Shown here: piece after piece, positions 35,614-44,972 of the stretch
Layout: each line of letters opens with the position of its first letter
Position numbering within the stretch: position 1 is the stretch's first letter
Assembly (NCBI GenBank): GCA_963818695.1
Contig: CAWFTG010000011.1
Span: 827,208-891,207 of the forward strand
DNA from: AP-15 sp963818695
GTDB lineage: Bacteria > Pseudomonadota > Alphaproteobacteria > ATCC43930 > CGMCC-115725
Direction of reading: 5' to 3'
DNA length: 64,000 nt
The notes under the pieces: model-generated
Seen by the model: only the letters and a program-made list of their open reading frames with translations
Told to the model about the DNA's origin: nothing
The model's database searches: none
Position numbers and translations under genes: made by a program

Positions 35614-36823
35614 ATGTCGTCTACCTTGCTGGAAATGCCTCACGCCGAAACGCGCGGCGTCGACTATGTGGAACGTGCCCGCTGCCTCGCGCCAATGCTG
35701 AAGGAGGCCGCGGACGAGATCGAGGAACGCCGCGAGTTGCCGGAGCAGGTTGTCCAGGCGCTGATCGAGGGCGGCTTTTTCAAATTGTTGATCCCGCGCT
35801 CGCTTGGCGGCGCCGAACTTCCCCCGCTGACCTATGTGCAGGTGCTCGAGGAGATCGGCAAAGCCGAGCCCTCGACCGCCTGGTCGCTCGGTCAAAACTC
35901 CGGCTGCTCGATGTCGGCGCCCTATCTCGACCCGGCGGTGGCGCGCGAGATCTTCGGACCGCCGCGCGGCATCCTCGCCTGGGGCCCGGAGCTGCCGGGC
36001 GCCGGCCGTAGTGTCGCGGCGGAGGGCGGCATCCGGGTCACGGGACGCTGGGGGTTCGCGACCGGCAGCCGCCACGCGACCTGGCTCGGGGCGCATGTGC
36101 CCGGTGTTCGAGCCGGACGGCACGCCGCGCATGAACCCGAACGGGCGGCAGCATGTCCGCACCGTCCTCTTCCCGAAATCAAAGGCCGAGATAATCGACA
36201 ACTGGCAGGTCATCGGATTGCGCGGCACCGGCAGCGACAGCTACCGGGTCGATGATTTGTTCGTGCCGCAGCAATACACCTTCTCGCGCGACAACCCGGC
36301 CGAGCGGCGCGAACCCGGCCTCCTCTACCGCTTCACCAGCGGCATGATCTATGCGATGGGGTTTTCGAACGTATCCCTCGGCATCGCCCGCGGCGCGCTC
36401 GAAGCGTTTATCGAATTGGCGCGCGACAAGATTCCCCGCGGCGCCCGCAAGACCCTGCGCGAGAATAACGTAATCCAGTCCGAGGTCGCCCAGTCCGAGG
36501 CCAAGCTGCGCTCGTCGCGCGCTTCGATCCACGCGACCCTCGAGGACATGTGGGAGGACGCCGAACGCGACGGCGAGTTCTTGCCCGAACGGCACTGGCA
36601 ATTGCGCCTCGCCGCGACCTGGGCGATCCAGCAGGCCCGCGACGTCGTCGCGAGCGTCTACAACGCCGCCGGCGCCACCGCGGTCTTCAATGAGAACCCG
36701 TTCGAGCGCCGCCTGCGCGACATCCATGCCGGGACCCAGCAAGGCCAGGGCCGCCCGATCCATTTCGAAACCGTCGGCCAGATCCTCTTGGGCCTGCCGC
36801 CCGAGGGAAGAATGTTCCGATAA
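35614..36823 (+). CDS. Acyl-CoA dehydrogenase-family flavoprotein, frameshifted
   Basis: A protein of about 402 residues of the acyl-CoA dehydrogenase superfamily, in the branch with flavin monooxygenases such as HsaA/HpaH. The N-terminal helical domain (ELPEQVVQALIEGGFFKLLI, GGAELPPLTYVQVLEEIGKA, STAWSLGQNSG) and middle beta domain (GGIRVTGRWGFATGSRHATW) are in the first frame. Near 36095 one extra base passes to PVFEPDGTPRMNPNG, then IIDNWQVIGLRGTGSDSYRV and the C-terminal helices. It may oxidise acyl or aromatic substrates with FAD or FMN; the usual catalytic Glu could not be placed with certainty. Confidence 0.85.
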
Positions 36824-36839
36824 CGGCAGGGAGGCCCCT

Positions 36840-37280
36840 CTAGGCGGCGGGATTGGCCGCGACGTGAGCTGCCAAAGCCTGGCTCAGCGCTTCTTCCTTC
36901 GTGTGGTCGAACGAGGTGCGCATTACCGTGCCGCCGGCGCCCTGCAACGCCGCCAGCACCTTGTCGGTCGTCATCTTGCGGATCAGCAGAAACAATGCGG
37001 CGTTGCCCGACTGCAAGGTCTGCGCCGCCTCTTTTATGAAATTGTCGCCGATCCCGACATCGGCGAGGGCGCCGCCGCTACGACGACTTTGGCGTCCCGC
37101 AGATTCTGCAGCCGCGGGACGTATTGGCCGAGGGCCGCCTGCGCGTTGGGCCAAGCTGGTAGCCGCCTTCAGGGAACAGCAGGTCGTCGGCGCGCCGTAC
37201 GCGCTCTGCGGTACGCAGGCGGCCGACAGCAACGCAATGAGCGGGGCCGTCTGCGCCGCGGTCGGCAGGTTTAACTTCAT
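36840..37280 (-). pseudogene. Composite remnant: OmpA-like N-terminus joined to a DUF1269 C-terminus
   Basis: The 146-codon frame is not one protein. Its C-terminal 75 codons (ALADVGIGDNFIKEAAQTLQ, NAALFLLIRKMTTDKVLAAL, GGTVMRTSFDHTKEEALSQA) match the end of DUF1269 membrane proteins. The N-terminal part looks like a lipoprotein leader (TAPLIALLSAACVPQSAYGA), and alternative frames just after it read DDLLFPEGGYQLGP and NAQAALGQYVPRLQNLRDAK, which resemble an OmpA/MotB-type periplasmic domain. The junction lies near 37075-37090. I infer a deletion that fused fragments of two genes, with extra indels. It is unlikely to be functional. Confidence 0.65.
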
Positions 37281-37697
37281 GGCTCCGTTCCGTGTTTGTT
37301 GCGTCCGCTACGTGACGCTTTCCAAGCTCGCGAAGATACGCCCGAAGTTTTGCTCCGATTATGCAGAAGCGGAGGGTCCATTCTTCGCTGTCCGAACGAT
37401 GGTGCCACTACGCTGCCAGAAGATTTGGGCCGCGGCAAAGACCCTCACCCGCCTCGCTGCGTCGGCACCCTCTCCAGAGGTCTTCGATGCGTCGGTGCAG
37501 TACGGCTGGGACGCAAATAGATTGACAAAACAGCATATCCGTGCTAAACACACCACATTCAAGAACCGTCATTTTTCGTATCTTGCCGATAATACCTTGA
37601 GCCTATAAGCCGAACATTGTATTAGCGTTAAATCGCAATAAAGCTTAAAATATTGCGAATCCGTAAAGCTAACGAGCCATGCCTTTAGAGGAATTAA
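37281..37697. other. 417-base intergenic region, AT-rich toward its 3' end
   Basis: No gene is supported on either strand; the longer frames here have poor composition. The last 180 bases are AT-rich and carry the putative promoter listed separately, upstream of a small lipoprotein gene. Confidence 0.55.
37522..37550 (+). promoter_or_regulatory. Possible sigma-70-like promoter
   Basis: TTGACA (37522-37527), 17 bases, then TAAACA (37545-37550). The -35 box is perfect and the spacing ideal, the -10 box weak. It lies about 150 bases upstream of the lipoprotein gene at 37698. Confidence 0.3.
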
Positions 37698-38000
37698 ATG
37701 GTTTTAAATGTGATCAGGATTTTCGCCGTGCTCAGCGCCCTGGCCGGGTGCTCGGTCATTCAGCAGAAGGGCGACATGGACGCTTCGACCGCGGCGACGA
37801 TCGCCGCCAATGTCGGCGACACCGCCGGCGCCGCCTGCTTCAAGGCTCTGGAGCCGGTGGTGGGGACCGCGCCGTCCGGTCTTCTCAGCAAGTTCGAGGT
37901 CGCTCGCGCCGGGCAGATCGTCATCGAGGATGGCCCGTGCGCGCCGCTCGCCGCCGGGCTGTTCCTGCATCTGTTGGACAAAATCCCGGGGACACCCTGA
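37698..38000 (+). CDS. Small putative lipoprotein
   Basis: A 100-residue protein with a lipoprotein signal: MVLNVIRIFAVLSALAGC, where the lipobox LSALAGC gives Cys18 as the likely lipidated residue. The mature part (SVIQQKGDMDASTAATIAAN, then CFKALEPVV and DGPCAPLAAGLFLHLLDKIP) is unrecognised but has two cysteines. AGAGG lies about 8 bases before the ATG. It would be anchored in the inner or outer membrane facing the periplasm. No operon partner. Confidence 0.75.
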   Translation: MVLNVIRIFAVLSALAGCSVIQQKGDMDASTAATIAANVGDTAGAACFKALEPVVGTAPSGLLSKFEVARAGQIVIEDGPCAPLAAGLFLHLLDKIPGTP

Positions 38001-38139
38001 CGGCGGCCGCAGAACCTGGACGTCCTGTTCTTCTTCTGCAAAAACAGGTGGCGCAGCCGCAGGGCAGCGAGCCGAGTACGCGAAAAGCACCCGGCCCGAT
38101 GGCGGGGTGCGGTGGATTAAGCCGCACCCCGCGTAGCGG

Positions 38140-39288
38140 CTAGTTCATCAACCCGTAGAACTTGCCGGCGTTTTCACAGGTCATCTTGTAAGTGACCTGG
38201 GCCGGCAGGTGGCTGAACTGGTCTTCGATATACTTCTTCAATTCCGGCCAGACGCCGTCCGGGTGCGGGAAGTCCGAGCCCCACATCAGGGTCTCGACGC
38301 CCATGTCTTCGATCAGCTTGGTGCCGACCCGGTCATATTGGAAGGTCGCGCGGCATTGGTTGCGCCAGTACTCGCTCGGCAATTTCTTCAGCTTCAGATC
38401 CTGGTACTGGTCCTTGTACTCGAAATCCATGCGGTCGATGACGTAGGGGATCCAGCCGATGCCGCTCTCGCCGAACACGACGCGGATGTTCGGGAAGCGC
38501 TCGAACACCGCCGCACCCATCAGGTCCGTGAGGATCGTCGCCAGAGTCATTTGGAACCGGCACAGCCCGCTATAGGTCATGCGGCGGGCGATCGCCGGGT
38601 CCAGGGACTTGCGCAGTTCGGGGTCCGTCGCCGGGAAGGTGTGGAAGTGCAATGGCAATTGCGTCTCGTTGACCGCCTCCCAGAGAGGATCCCACATCGG
38701 GTGCCACATCGGGGTCATGTGCCACGAGCAGGACAGCTCGACGCCCTTCATGCCCAACTTGGCAACGCGGCGGACTTCCCGAGCGGCACCCTCGATGTTG
38801 TTGTAGGGCAGGCAGGCCAAGCCGATCATGCGGTCGGGATAGGTGCCGGCGAAGGCGTTCATGAAGTCGTTGTAGATGCGCAGCATCTCATCGGCCGCTT
38901 CCGGGTCCTTCATCTTGGCGCAGGCGGCCAGGATGCCGTAGATGACCTCGGCGTCGACGCCGTCGCGGTCCATGTCCTTGACCCGCAGATGCGGGTCGCC
39001 CGGCCGGCGCAGGCCCTTTTCGAAATAGTCACTGTACAGACCGGCCTCGGCCATCTTGTCGGCGCGCAATTGCTTGCCCGGAACCCACGGCGTGCCGGTC
39101 GCGCCGACGCCACCGCACAGGCCGTACTCGGCACCGCTATTGTCAGTCCAGCGCTCCACCCCGTCCGAATTCTCGGCGACGTAGGGCATCTTGTCGTGGA
39201 GCTTGCTCGACGCGTTCGACGTGAACAGGTCGGGCGGGAGCCAGAGCATGTCCAGATGACAATCGGCCGATATTCGCCGGTACTGCAT
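38140..39288 (-). CDS. Amidohydrolase_2 (ACMSD-like) family protein
   Basis: A 382-residue metal-dependent TIM-barrel protein. MQYRRISADCHLDMLWLPPD starts the fold with the first metal ligand. VIYGILAACAKMKDPEAADEML, GLACLPYNNIEGAAREVRRV, LHFHTFPATDPEL, VVFGESGIGWIPYVIDRMDF and LMWGSDFPHPDGVWP are family motifs. This subgroup hydrolyses or decarboxylates unknown substrates; some act in aromatic or mycotoxin breakdown. It is a second amidohydrolase_2 member in the window and there is a third fragment near 60.5 kb. No neighbour clarifies its substrate. Confidence 0.9.
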   Translation of the reverse strand: MQYRRISADCHLDMLWLPPDLFTSNASSKLHDKMPYVAENSDGVERWTDNSGAEYGLCGGVGATGTPWVPGKQLRADKMAEAGLYSDYFEKGLRRPGDPHLRVKDMDRDGVDAEVIYGILAACAKMKDPEAADEMLRIYNDFMNAFAGTYPDRMIGLACLPYNNIEGAAREVRRVAKLGMKGVELSCSWHMTPMWHPMWDPLWEAVNETQLPLHFHTFPATDPELRKSLDPAIARRMTYSGLCRFQMTLATILTDLMGAAVFERFPNIRVVFGESGIGWIPYVIDRMDFEYKDQYQDLKLKKLPSEYWRNQCRATFQYDRVGTKLIEDMGVETLMWGSDFPHPDGVWPELKKYIEDQFSHLPAQVTYKMTCENAGKFYGLMN

Positions 39289-39470
39289 AACGCACCCTCC
39301 GCTCTAGTTGGACCCGGGCAGGGTCGATCAGGTATACGTGTCCCAGATCAATCTATCGGAGGCGCGAACCGGCCACCTAGGCCGATCTGCGCAGGTCTCC
39401 GATGCAGGGGGCTCAACCCTGGGGTACGGCGGCGGCGTAACTGGATGGATCGAGGGCGTCGGAATCGGCA

Positions 39471-40568
39471 ATGAGAGTTTTGGTCACCGGCGGCGCCGGG
39501 TTTATCGGCTCGGCGGTTTGCCGGTTGCTGGTCGACGAACTCGATGCCACCGTTCTCAATGTCGACAAGCTGACCTACGCGGCCAACCTGACGTCGTTGC
39601 GCCCAATCGAGGGCAATCCGCGTTATGCCTTTCGCCGGGCCGACATCTGCGACCGAAGGGCGATTTCCGACATTTTCCGAGAATTCCTTCCCGATGCGGT
39701 GCTCCACCTCGCCGCAGAATCGCATGTCGACCGCTCGATCGACGGTCCCGCGGCGTTCATCGCAACCAATATCGAGGGGACCTGTGTTCTGTTGGAGATG
39801 GCGCTCGCCTATTGGCAACGGCTTCCGCCAGAGCGCGCCAAACGGTTCCGCTTTCACCACGTCTCGACCGACGAAGTCTTCGGGTCGCTGGGATCGGTCG
39901 GAAAATTCACCGAAATGACCGCGTATCGGCCGAACTCGCCTTATTCGGCGTCAAAAGCGGCTTCCGACCACCTGGTTCGTGCCTGGCGCGAGACCTTCGG
40001 GTTGCCGAGTGTGGTCAGCAACTGCTCGAACAATTACGGTCCTTACCATTTCCCGGAAAAGCTGATCCCGCTCGCCATCCTGAAGGCGCTGCACGGCGAG
40101 GCGATCCCGGTCTACGGGGATGGCGGCAATATTCGCGACTGGCTTTATGTCGAGGATCACGCCCGCGCCCTGTTCACGATCCTGAGCGAGGGCAAGATGG
40201 GCGAATGCTATAACGTCGGCGGTGATGCTGAGCGGACCAATCTAGACGTCGTCACGTCGATCTGCCGATTGCTCGACGAAATGCTGCCAGGTTCGGTGCA
40301 TCGGCCTCATGAGCAGCTGATCACTCTTGTCGCAGACCGCCCGGGGCACGACCGGCGCTACGCCATGGATGCCACGAAGATCGGGCGTGAGTTACGCTGG
40401 ACACCGCGCGAAAGCTTCGACAGCGGTTTGCGAAAGACCGTCGCGTGGTACCTCGAGAACCGCTGGTGGTGGGAGGGAATCTGGGCTCGCCGATACCATG
40501 GCGAACGCCTTGGAACGCTTGCGAGCGCACCGGCGCCAAAGTCCGGCTTCCCTCGGGCCGGTCGATGA
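39471..40568 (+). CDS. rfbB: dTDP-glucose 4,6-dehydratase
   Basis: A 365-residue extended SDR enzyme making dTDP-4-keto-6-deoxyglucose for surface polysaccharides. The NAD motif is MRVLVTGGAGFIGSAVCRLL, the active-site region STDEVFGSLGS and YSASKAASDHLVRAW (Tyr-x-x-x-Lys), and NNYGPYHFPEKLIPLAI follows. The C-terminal RPGHDRRYAMDATKIGRELR is also diagnostic. It lies upstream of the wecC-wecB pair but rmlA, rmlC and rmlD are absent here, so the sugar produced is not decided. Confidence 0.95.
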   Translation: MRVLVTGGAGFIGSAVCRLLVDELDATVLNVDKLTYAANLTSLRPIEGNPRYAFRRADICDRRAISDIFREFLPDAVLHLAAESHVDRSIDGPAAFIATNIEGTCVLLEMALAYWQRLPPERAKRFRFHHVSTDEVFGSLGSVGKFTEMTAYRPNSPYSASKAASDHLVRAWRETFGLPSVVSNCSNNYGPYHFPEKLIPLAILKALHGEAIPVYGDGGNIRDWLYVEDHARALFTILSEGKMGECYNVGGDAERTNLDVVTSICRLLDEMLPGSVHRPHEQLITLVADRPGHDRRYAMDATKIGRELRWTPRESFDSGLRKTVAWYLENRWWWEGIWARRYHGERLGTLASAPAPKSGFPRAGR

Positions 40569-40613
40569 GGGAATGGAGGATTGGAGTTGGTCAGAAGGGT
40601 GGACACGGTGCGT

Positions 40614-40919
40614 ATGCTCGCTTTCGCCGGTCTGGCGTTGCTCATCTCGCTCGGCGGGTGCAACGACCAGGTGCGAGTCGTCAATTTCACTGCGGATCCG
40701 GCCGGCACGTTTGTCTTTAGCGCGCAAACCAACACGGTAATGACACCGAACGATGACGGAGAGGCCGAGAAGATTCGGCGCGACTGGCTCGCCGATGAGC
40801 TTAACGCCCGTGGAATGTGCAGTGCCGGATATTTTGTCGAAATTCGCCGGCTCGTCGAGCCGCCGGATGCGCCGTCCGGCAATGCGCACGACGTCGTCTA
40901 TTCCGGGCGCTGTCTCTAA
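40614..40919 (+). CDS. Small hypothetical lipoprotein
   Basis: A 101-residue protein starting MLAFAGLALLISLGGCNDQ; the lipobox LISLGGC gives a lipidated Cys. The remainder (VRVVNFTADPAGTFVFSAQT, IRRDWLADELNARGMCSAGY) has two further cysteines and no family that I recognise. GTG 40608 is an alternative start; an AAGGG motif precedes both. It is 45 bases downstream of rfbB on the same strand and its stop overlaps the end of the convergent cupin gene by 4 bases. Confidence 0.72.
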   Translation: MLAFAGLALLISLGGCNDQVRVVNFTADPAGTFVFSAQTNTVMTPNDDGEAEKIRRDWLADELNARGMCSAGYFVEIRRLVEPPDAPSGNAHDVVYSGRCL

Positions 40920-41476
40920 TTCGACGAGACGCCCCGCCGTCGGCCGCGATTGACGGCGCTCCACCGTTCGGTCAACGGCCCCGGGTTGCCGTAGACCGGA
41001 TCGGAGGCCGGCAACGGCACCCGGCGGACGCTTTGCAGCGCGCGCTCGCGCTGCTGTGCCGCGGGGCTGCACATATCGGGGCTCTTACCACCGGGATAGG
41101 CGCCGACCACCACGAGATCGGGACTGGCGCCCTCGTTCTTGTGGGCGACGCCGGCCGGGATCACGACGACGTCGCCGGCGTGCAGCTCTACTGTTGTGCC
41201 GTCCTCGCCGCCGAGCCGCACGCGAACCGACCCGGCCGCAATACCGAGCACCTCGTGCGCGGTACTATGATAATGGTGGTGCGCGTAGATCCCGTTGCGC
41301 CAAGCGCCGCCCCAACCGTTGTGTGCAAACAATGTCTCGCAGTCGGCGGCGCACCGGGGACCGGTCTCCAGCGCCCCGCGGTAGACGATCAGCGGCAGCA
41401 ACGGGTTGTTGGGTACGAGCCCGTCATCCGCAAAAAAGTGCTCCTCGAGCGCCAGGGCGTCCGGGGGGTTCGGCAT
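40916..41476 (-). CDS. Cupin domain-containing protein
   Basis: A 186-residue protein with a cupin beta-barrel: HHHYHSTAHEVLGIAAGSVR supplies the first metal-binding His/Glu motif and ELHAGDVVVIPAGVAHKNEG the second. An N-terminal segment (HFFADDGLVPNNPLLPLIVY) is typical of a group annotated only as cupin. It could be a sugar isomerase, dioxygenase or sensor; nothing here decides. ATG 41476 (MPNPPDALAL) is chosen over 41491. Confidence 0.85.
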   Translation of the reverse strand: MPNPPDALALEEHFFADDGLVPNNPLLPLIVYRGALETGPRCAADCETLFAHNGWGGAWRNGIYAHHHYHSTAHEVLGIAAGSVRVRLGGEDGTTVELHAGDVVVIPAGVAHKNEGASPDLVVVGAYPGGKSPDMCSPAAQQRERALQSVRRVPLPASDPVYGNPGPLTERWSAVNRGRRRGVSSN

Positions 41477-41767
41477 GGAGTGCCCTTTCATAGGATCAGC
41501 TGCAGTGTTTTGTATATGAGATTAACCTTTGATCAAGACAACGCCGGTTTAATCAAGACAACGCTGGTCAGGGTTTCCGGTATTCCTTTGCGTCAACTGC
41601 GGCGGGATCGCTGGTCTGCGCTTACCGACCGGGGCGGCCGAGTGGATTACGATAACATCTGGAACTGCTTGCCAAGTTGATTTTACTCCCGTATCAAAGG
41701 CGTGTCGGATATTAGGCTCCGCGGCCGTGGCCGAGCCAGCATCCCTTTTATTTTCAGGCGCCGAGTG

Positions 41768-43030
41768 ATGGATCACCCGATCAAGACCGTGTGCGTGGTC
41801 GGTCTCGGTTATATCGGCTTGCCGACGGCCGCGACTTTGGCGAGCCGCGGCATTGATGTGATCGGCGTCGACATAAACCCGCGCGTCGTCGAAGCAGTTA
41901 ATGCCGGGCAGACCTACTTCTCCGAGCCCGATCTCGACATGCTGCTGCGTGCCGCGACGACATTGCGGAAATTGCGCGCCACGGCACAGCCCGAGCCGGC
42001 TGATGCCTTCCTGATCGCCGTCCCGACACCGTTCCGCGAGGATCGCTCACCCAATCTCGATTATATCGACTTGGCGGCAGATGCGATCGCGCCCGTTCTC
42101 GTCTCCGGCAATGTCGTGATCCTCGAGTCGACTTCTCCAGTCGGCACCACCGAGCGGTTGGCCTGCCGGCTGGCGCGGCTGCGCCCGGATTTGCGCTTTC
42201 CACCGACGCGGCACTCGGAGCCGCTCGATGTGCATGTGGCGCATTGCCCGGAGCGCGTGCTTCCCGGGCGGATGGTCCGCGAGCTGATCGAGAACGATCG
42301 CATCATCGGCGGGATGACCGAAGCCTGCGCCGAGCATGCCGAAGCGGTCTACCGCGTTTTTTTGCAGGCGAAGGTGTTCCGCACCGATGCGGCGACGGCG
42401 GAATTGGTCAAGCTCGTCGAGAATGCCTCGCGCGACGTCAACATTGCTTTCGCGAACGAGCTATCGCTGATCTGCGACCAGCTCGGCCTCAATGTGTGGC
42501 ACGTCATAGAGCTCGCCAATCGCCATCCGCGCGTCTCGATCCTGCAGCCGGGGCCAGGGGTCGGCGGGCACTGCATCGCCGTCGACCCGTGGTTCATCAT
42601 CTCGTCGGCGCCGGAGCGGACGCGGCTGATCCGCACGGCTCGCGAGGTCAACGACGCCAAGCCGAAGTTTGTCGTCTCGCAGATCCGGGAGCGAGCCGAG
42701 CGGTTCAAGCGACCTGTCGTCGCCTGTTTGGGCCTGACCTACAAGCCTGATGTCGATGACACGCGGGAGAGCCCGGCGATCGCAATCGCGGCGCAACTGG
42801 CGCGCGCCGGGCAAGAGCGAATCCTCGTCGCCGATCCGAACCTGACGGGGCTCCCCGAGGAACTCGCCCTGCTTCCCAACGTGTCGTTCTGCGAGACGCT
42901 CGAGGCCGTACGCCAGGCCGATATCGTCGCCGTTCTGGTGGCTCATTCGCCGTTCCGCAAGATCCCGCGCGAGGAGTTGATGCGGCGCGTCGTCATCGAC
43001 GCGACCGGGCTGACCCATCAATATGCCTAG
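41768..43030 (+). CDS. wecC: UDP-N-acetyl-D-mannosamine dehydrogenase
   Basis: A 420-residue UDP-sugar dehydrogenase. VCVVGLGYIGLPTAATLASR is the NAD fold, GNVVILESTSPVGTTE and ELVKLVENASRDVNIAFANE the central helix, and GPGVGGHCIAVDPWF holds the catalytic Cys. The C-terminal half has VACLGLTYKPDVDDTRESPA. It oxidises UDP-ManNAc to UDP-ManNAcA. ATG 41768 is chosen over 41702. wecB follows 48 bases downstream, giving the two steps from UDP-GlcNAc to UDP-ManNAcA, a precursor for capsule or enterobacterial-common-antigen-like polymers. Confidence 0.96.
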   Translation: MDHPIKTVCVVGLGYIGLPTAATLASRGIDVIGVDINPRVVEAVNAGQTYFSEPDLDMLLRAATTLRKLRATAQPEPADAFLIAVPTPFREDRSPNLDYIDLAADAIAPVLVSGNVVILESTSPVGTTERLACRLARLRPDLRFPPTRHSEPLDVHVAHCPERVLPGRMVRELIENDRIIGGMTEACAEHAEAVYRVFLQAKVFRTDAATAELVKLVENASRDVNIAFANELSLICDQLGLNVWHVIELANRHPRVSILQPGPGVGGHCIAVDPWFIISSAPERTRLIRTAREVNDAKPKFVVSQIRERAERFKRPVVACLGLTYKPDVDDTRESPAIAIAAQLARAGQERILVADPNLTGLPEELALLPNVSFCETLEAVRQADIVAVLVAHSPFRKIPREELMRRVVIDATGLTHQYA

Positions 43031-43078
43031 CTTCGCGTGACCAGCTTGGCTGTGCCGACGGAAGACGGCTCGCGCAGC

Positions 43079-44221
43079 ATGAAGCTGTTGTTTGTTTTGG
43101 GCACGCGGCCCGAGGCCATCAAGCTCGCGCCGGTTTTCTTGGAATTGTCGGGTCGGCCGAGTTTTGACTGCAAGGTATGCGTCACCGGACAGCACCGCGA
43201 GATGCTGGCCCAGGTCCTCGAATTGTTCGAGCTACAGGCGGACTGGAATCTCGATTTGATGCGGCCCAATCAGGATCTCGCCTATTTGACCGGTGCCGTA
43301 TTATCCGGAGTCGGTGGGGTTCTCGACGCCTTTCGGCCCGATCGGGTAATCGTGCAAGGCGACACGACCACGACCTTTGCCGCCGCGCTTGCGGCCTTCT
43401 ACCACCGCATCCCGGTGGCTCACGTCGAAGCCGGCCTGCGCACCGACAACATCTATTCCCCCTGGCCCGAGGAAGTGAACCGAAGGCTCGTGACCCATAT
43501 CGCCGATTTGCACTTTGCCCCGACGGCACGGGCACGAGAGAACTTGCGGCGAGAAGGGGTAGTTGGCGACCGGATCCTCGTGACCGGCAATACCGGAATT
43601 GATGCTCTGCTGCGGATTGCCGCGCTACTGGATAACCGGCCAGACCTGCGTTCCCGGTGCGCCGCCGTTCTGCCCGCGCATTTCAAGGGCAGGCGTATGA
43701 TTCTTATGACGGGCCACCGCCGCGAAAGCTTCGACGGCGGCATTGCCCGCGTTTGCCGCGCTATGGCGCGGATCGCCGACAGAGGCGATACCGCCGTTGC
43801 CTTTCCGGTACATCGAAATCCCAGTGTGCGCCAAGCGATCGAGCCGCTTCGCCGGCACCCGAACGTACTCCTCACCGAGCCGGTCGATTACCCCGAATTG
43901 GTGTTTCTCCTGAAGCGCTGCCATTTTGTGGTCACCGATTCGGGCGGGATTCAGGAGGAGGCGCCATCCTTTGGGAAGCCCGTGCTGGTTACTCGAGAAA
44001 CAACCGAGCGCCCGGAGGCTATGGAACTGGGGCTTGCGAGCCTGGTGGGCACTGATGAAGAGCTGCTCTTCTCCGAGATGACCGCGTTGCTCGACGATCC
44101 CGAAGCCTATTCGAGGATGAGCCGAGTAGCGAACCCCTATGGCGACGGCCAGGCGAGCTGTCGGATCGCACAGCAGCTGATGGGCGAAGCCGGTATGCCG
44201 AACTTGAAGCGGGCTCGTTAG
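43079..44221 (+). CDS. wecB: UDP-N-acetylglucosamine 2-epimerase, non-hydrolysing
   Basis: A 380-residue GT-B-fold epimerase interconverting UDP-GlcNAc and UDP-ManNAc. The N-terminal FVLGTRPEAIKLAPVFLEL, HVEAGLRTDNIYSPWPEEVN, TGHRRESFDGGIARVC and DSGGIQEEAPSFGKPVLVT with ETTERPEA are all diagnostic. ATG 43079 (MKLLFVLGTRPEA) is chosen over 43037. It acts just before WecC. No glycosyltransferase or polymerase is in the immediate neighbourhood. Confidence 0.97.
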   Translation: MKLLFVLGTRPEAIKLAPVFLELSGRPSFDCKVCVTGQHREMLAQVLELFELQADWNLDLMRPNQDLAYLTGAVLSGVGGVLDAFRPDRVIVQGDTTTTFAAALAAFYHRIPVAHVEAGLRTDNIYSPWPEEVNRRLVTHIADLHFAPTARARENLRREGVVGDRILVTGNTGIDALLRIAALLDNRPDLRSRCAAVLPAHFKGRRMILMTGHRRESFDGGIARVCRAMARIADRGDTAVAFPVHRNPSVRQAIEPLRRHPNVLLTEPVDYPELVFLLKRCHFVVTDSGGIQEEAPSFGKPVLVTRETTERPEAMELGLASLVGTDEELLFSEMTALLDDPEAYSRMSRVANPYGDGQASCRIAQQLMGEAGMPNLKRAR

Positions 44222-44391
44222 CCAACCACCACCGAAGCCAGGGAGGCAACTGCTACCCATATCACCGCCCACAATCCCAACGACAACGCCAAGATCAGCA
44301 GCAGCGAGGCGCGCCTACTGAGGCGTAAAACTTCCAGATCTGTTGATCCTTCGGATGACGAAATAGATCTAGGGGGAATGCCCGCGTCCAT
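44218..44391 (-). CDS. Small membrane protein (57 residues)
   Basis: A 57-residue frame too short for usual cut-offs. After a polar start (MDAGIPPRSISSSEGSTDLE) comes a basic LRLSRRAS and one strong hydrophobic helix, LLLILALSLGLWAVIWVAVA. This inside-positive layout suggests a single-pass inner-membrane protein with cytosolic N-terminus. Its stop overlaps the wecB stop on the other strand by a few bases. It could be chance, but the amphipathic order is protein-like. Confidence 0.5.
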   Translation of the reverse strand: MDAGIPPRSISSSEGSTDLEVLRLSRRASLLLILALSLGLWAVIWVAVASLASVVVG

Positions 44392-44737
44392 CGGATTTCC
44401 CTACTGCTCAGCTAGGCCCAGCCGCCCCGATTCTCGTCGCGCCGCCAGTGATCTTGTCCGTTCCGCGTCAAGCGCCTGTCCGAGGCAGCGTCAAGATTCT
44501 GTCCTGTGGAAATGTTGCCCTTTGGGCGAGATCCCTACGAACGGGCGGGTCTTGGGTCTTGGATTATTATTGCTCATTAAAAATCGATATTTCTTAAAGA
44601 ATTTTTAAGTGACCGAGTTGACTCATAGTATAGGAAAACCTTAGACAAAATTGGGAAAAATCCGTAACGATGTTTCTTGCCTTTCTGAGTGTTCTTCTTA
44701 CAGTCAGCACGACTGCAACACCTTTCGTCCGGAAAGA
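44392..44737. other. 346-base AT-rich intergenic region
   Basis: No gene is supported. The stretch near 44570-44650 is markedly AT-rich for this chromosome and probably contains promoters for the flanking small genes; a TTGACTCATAG/TATAGG-like pair is present but badly spaced. Confidence 0.45.
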
Positions 44738-44899
44738 ATGATCCACAGCAACTCATACCGCGATTATGGGGTAGCTGAGGAACCGCAATTCGGCAAAGAT
44801 CGGCTGCCGGTGGGTCCTGCTCTGTTTGCTATCGTTGGGCTGTCATTGCTCGGATGGGCTGTCGTACTGGCCCCCCTTATCGTACTCTTGCACCACTAA
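44738..44899 (+). CDS. Small membrane protein (53 residues)
   Basis: A 53-residue protein starting MIHSNSYRDYGVAEEPQFGK, then the hydrophobic segment LFAIVGLSLLGWAVVLAPLI and a short LLHH tail. GGAAAGA lies just before the ATG. The longer frame from 44651 has an unconvincing leader. It resembles small single-pass proteins of unknown function in alphaproteobacteria. A second small membrane protein gene lies 346 bases away on the other strand. Confidence 0.55.
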   Translation: MIHSNSYRDYGVAEEPQFGKDRLPVGPALFAIVGLSLLGWAVVLAPLIVLLHH

Positions 44900-44972
44900 T
44901 TGGTTAGCTGACCGGCATAGAACCCGTCACTCGGTTTCGCGCCGGCGAGAATGCTGGGGCGATGATCTTCAC

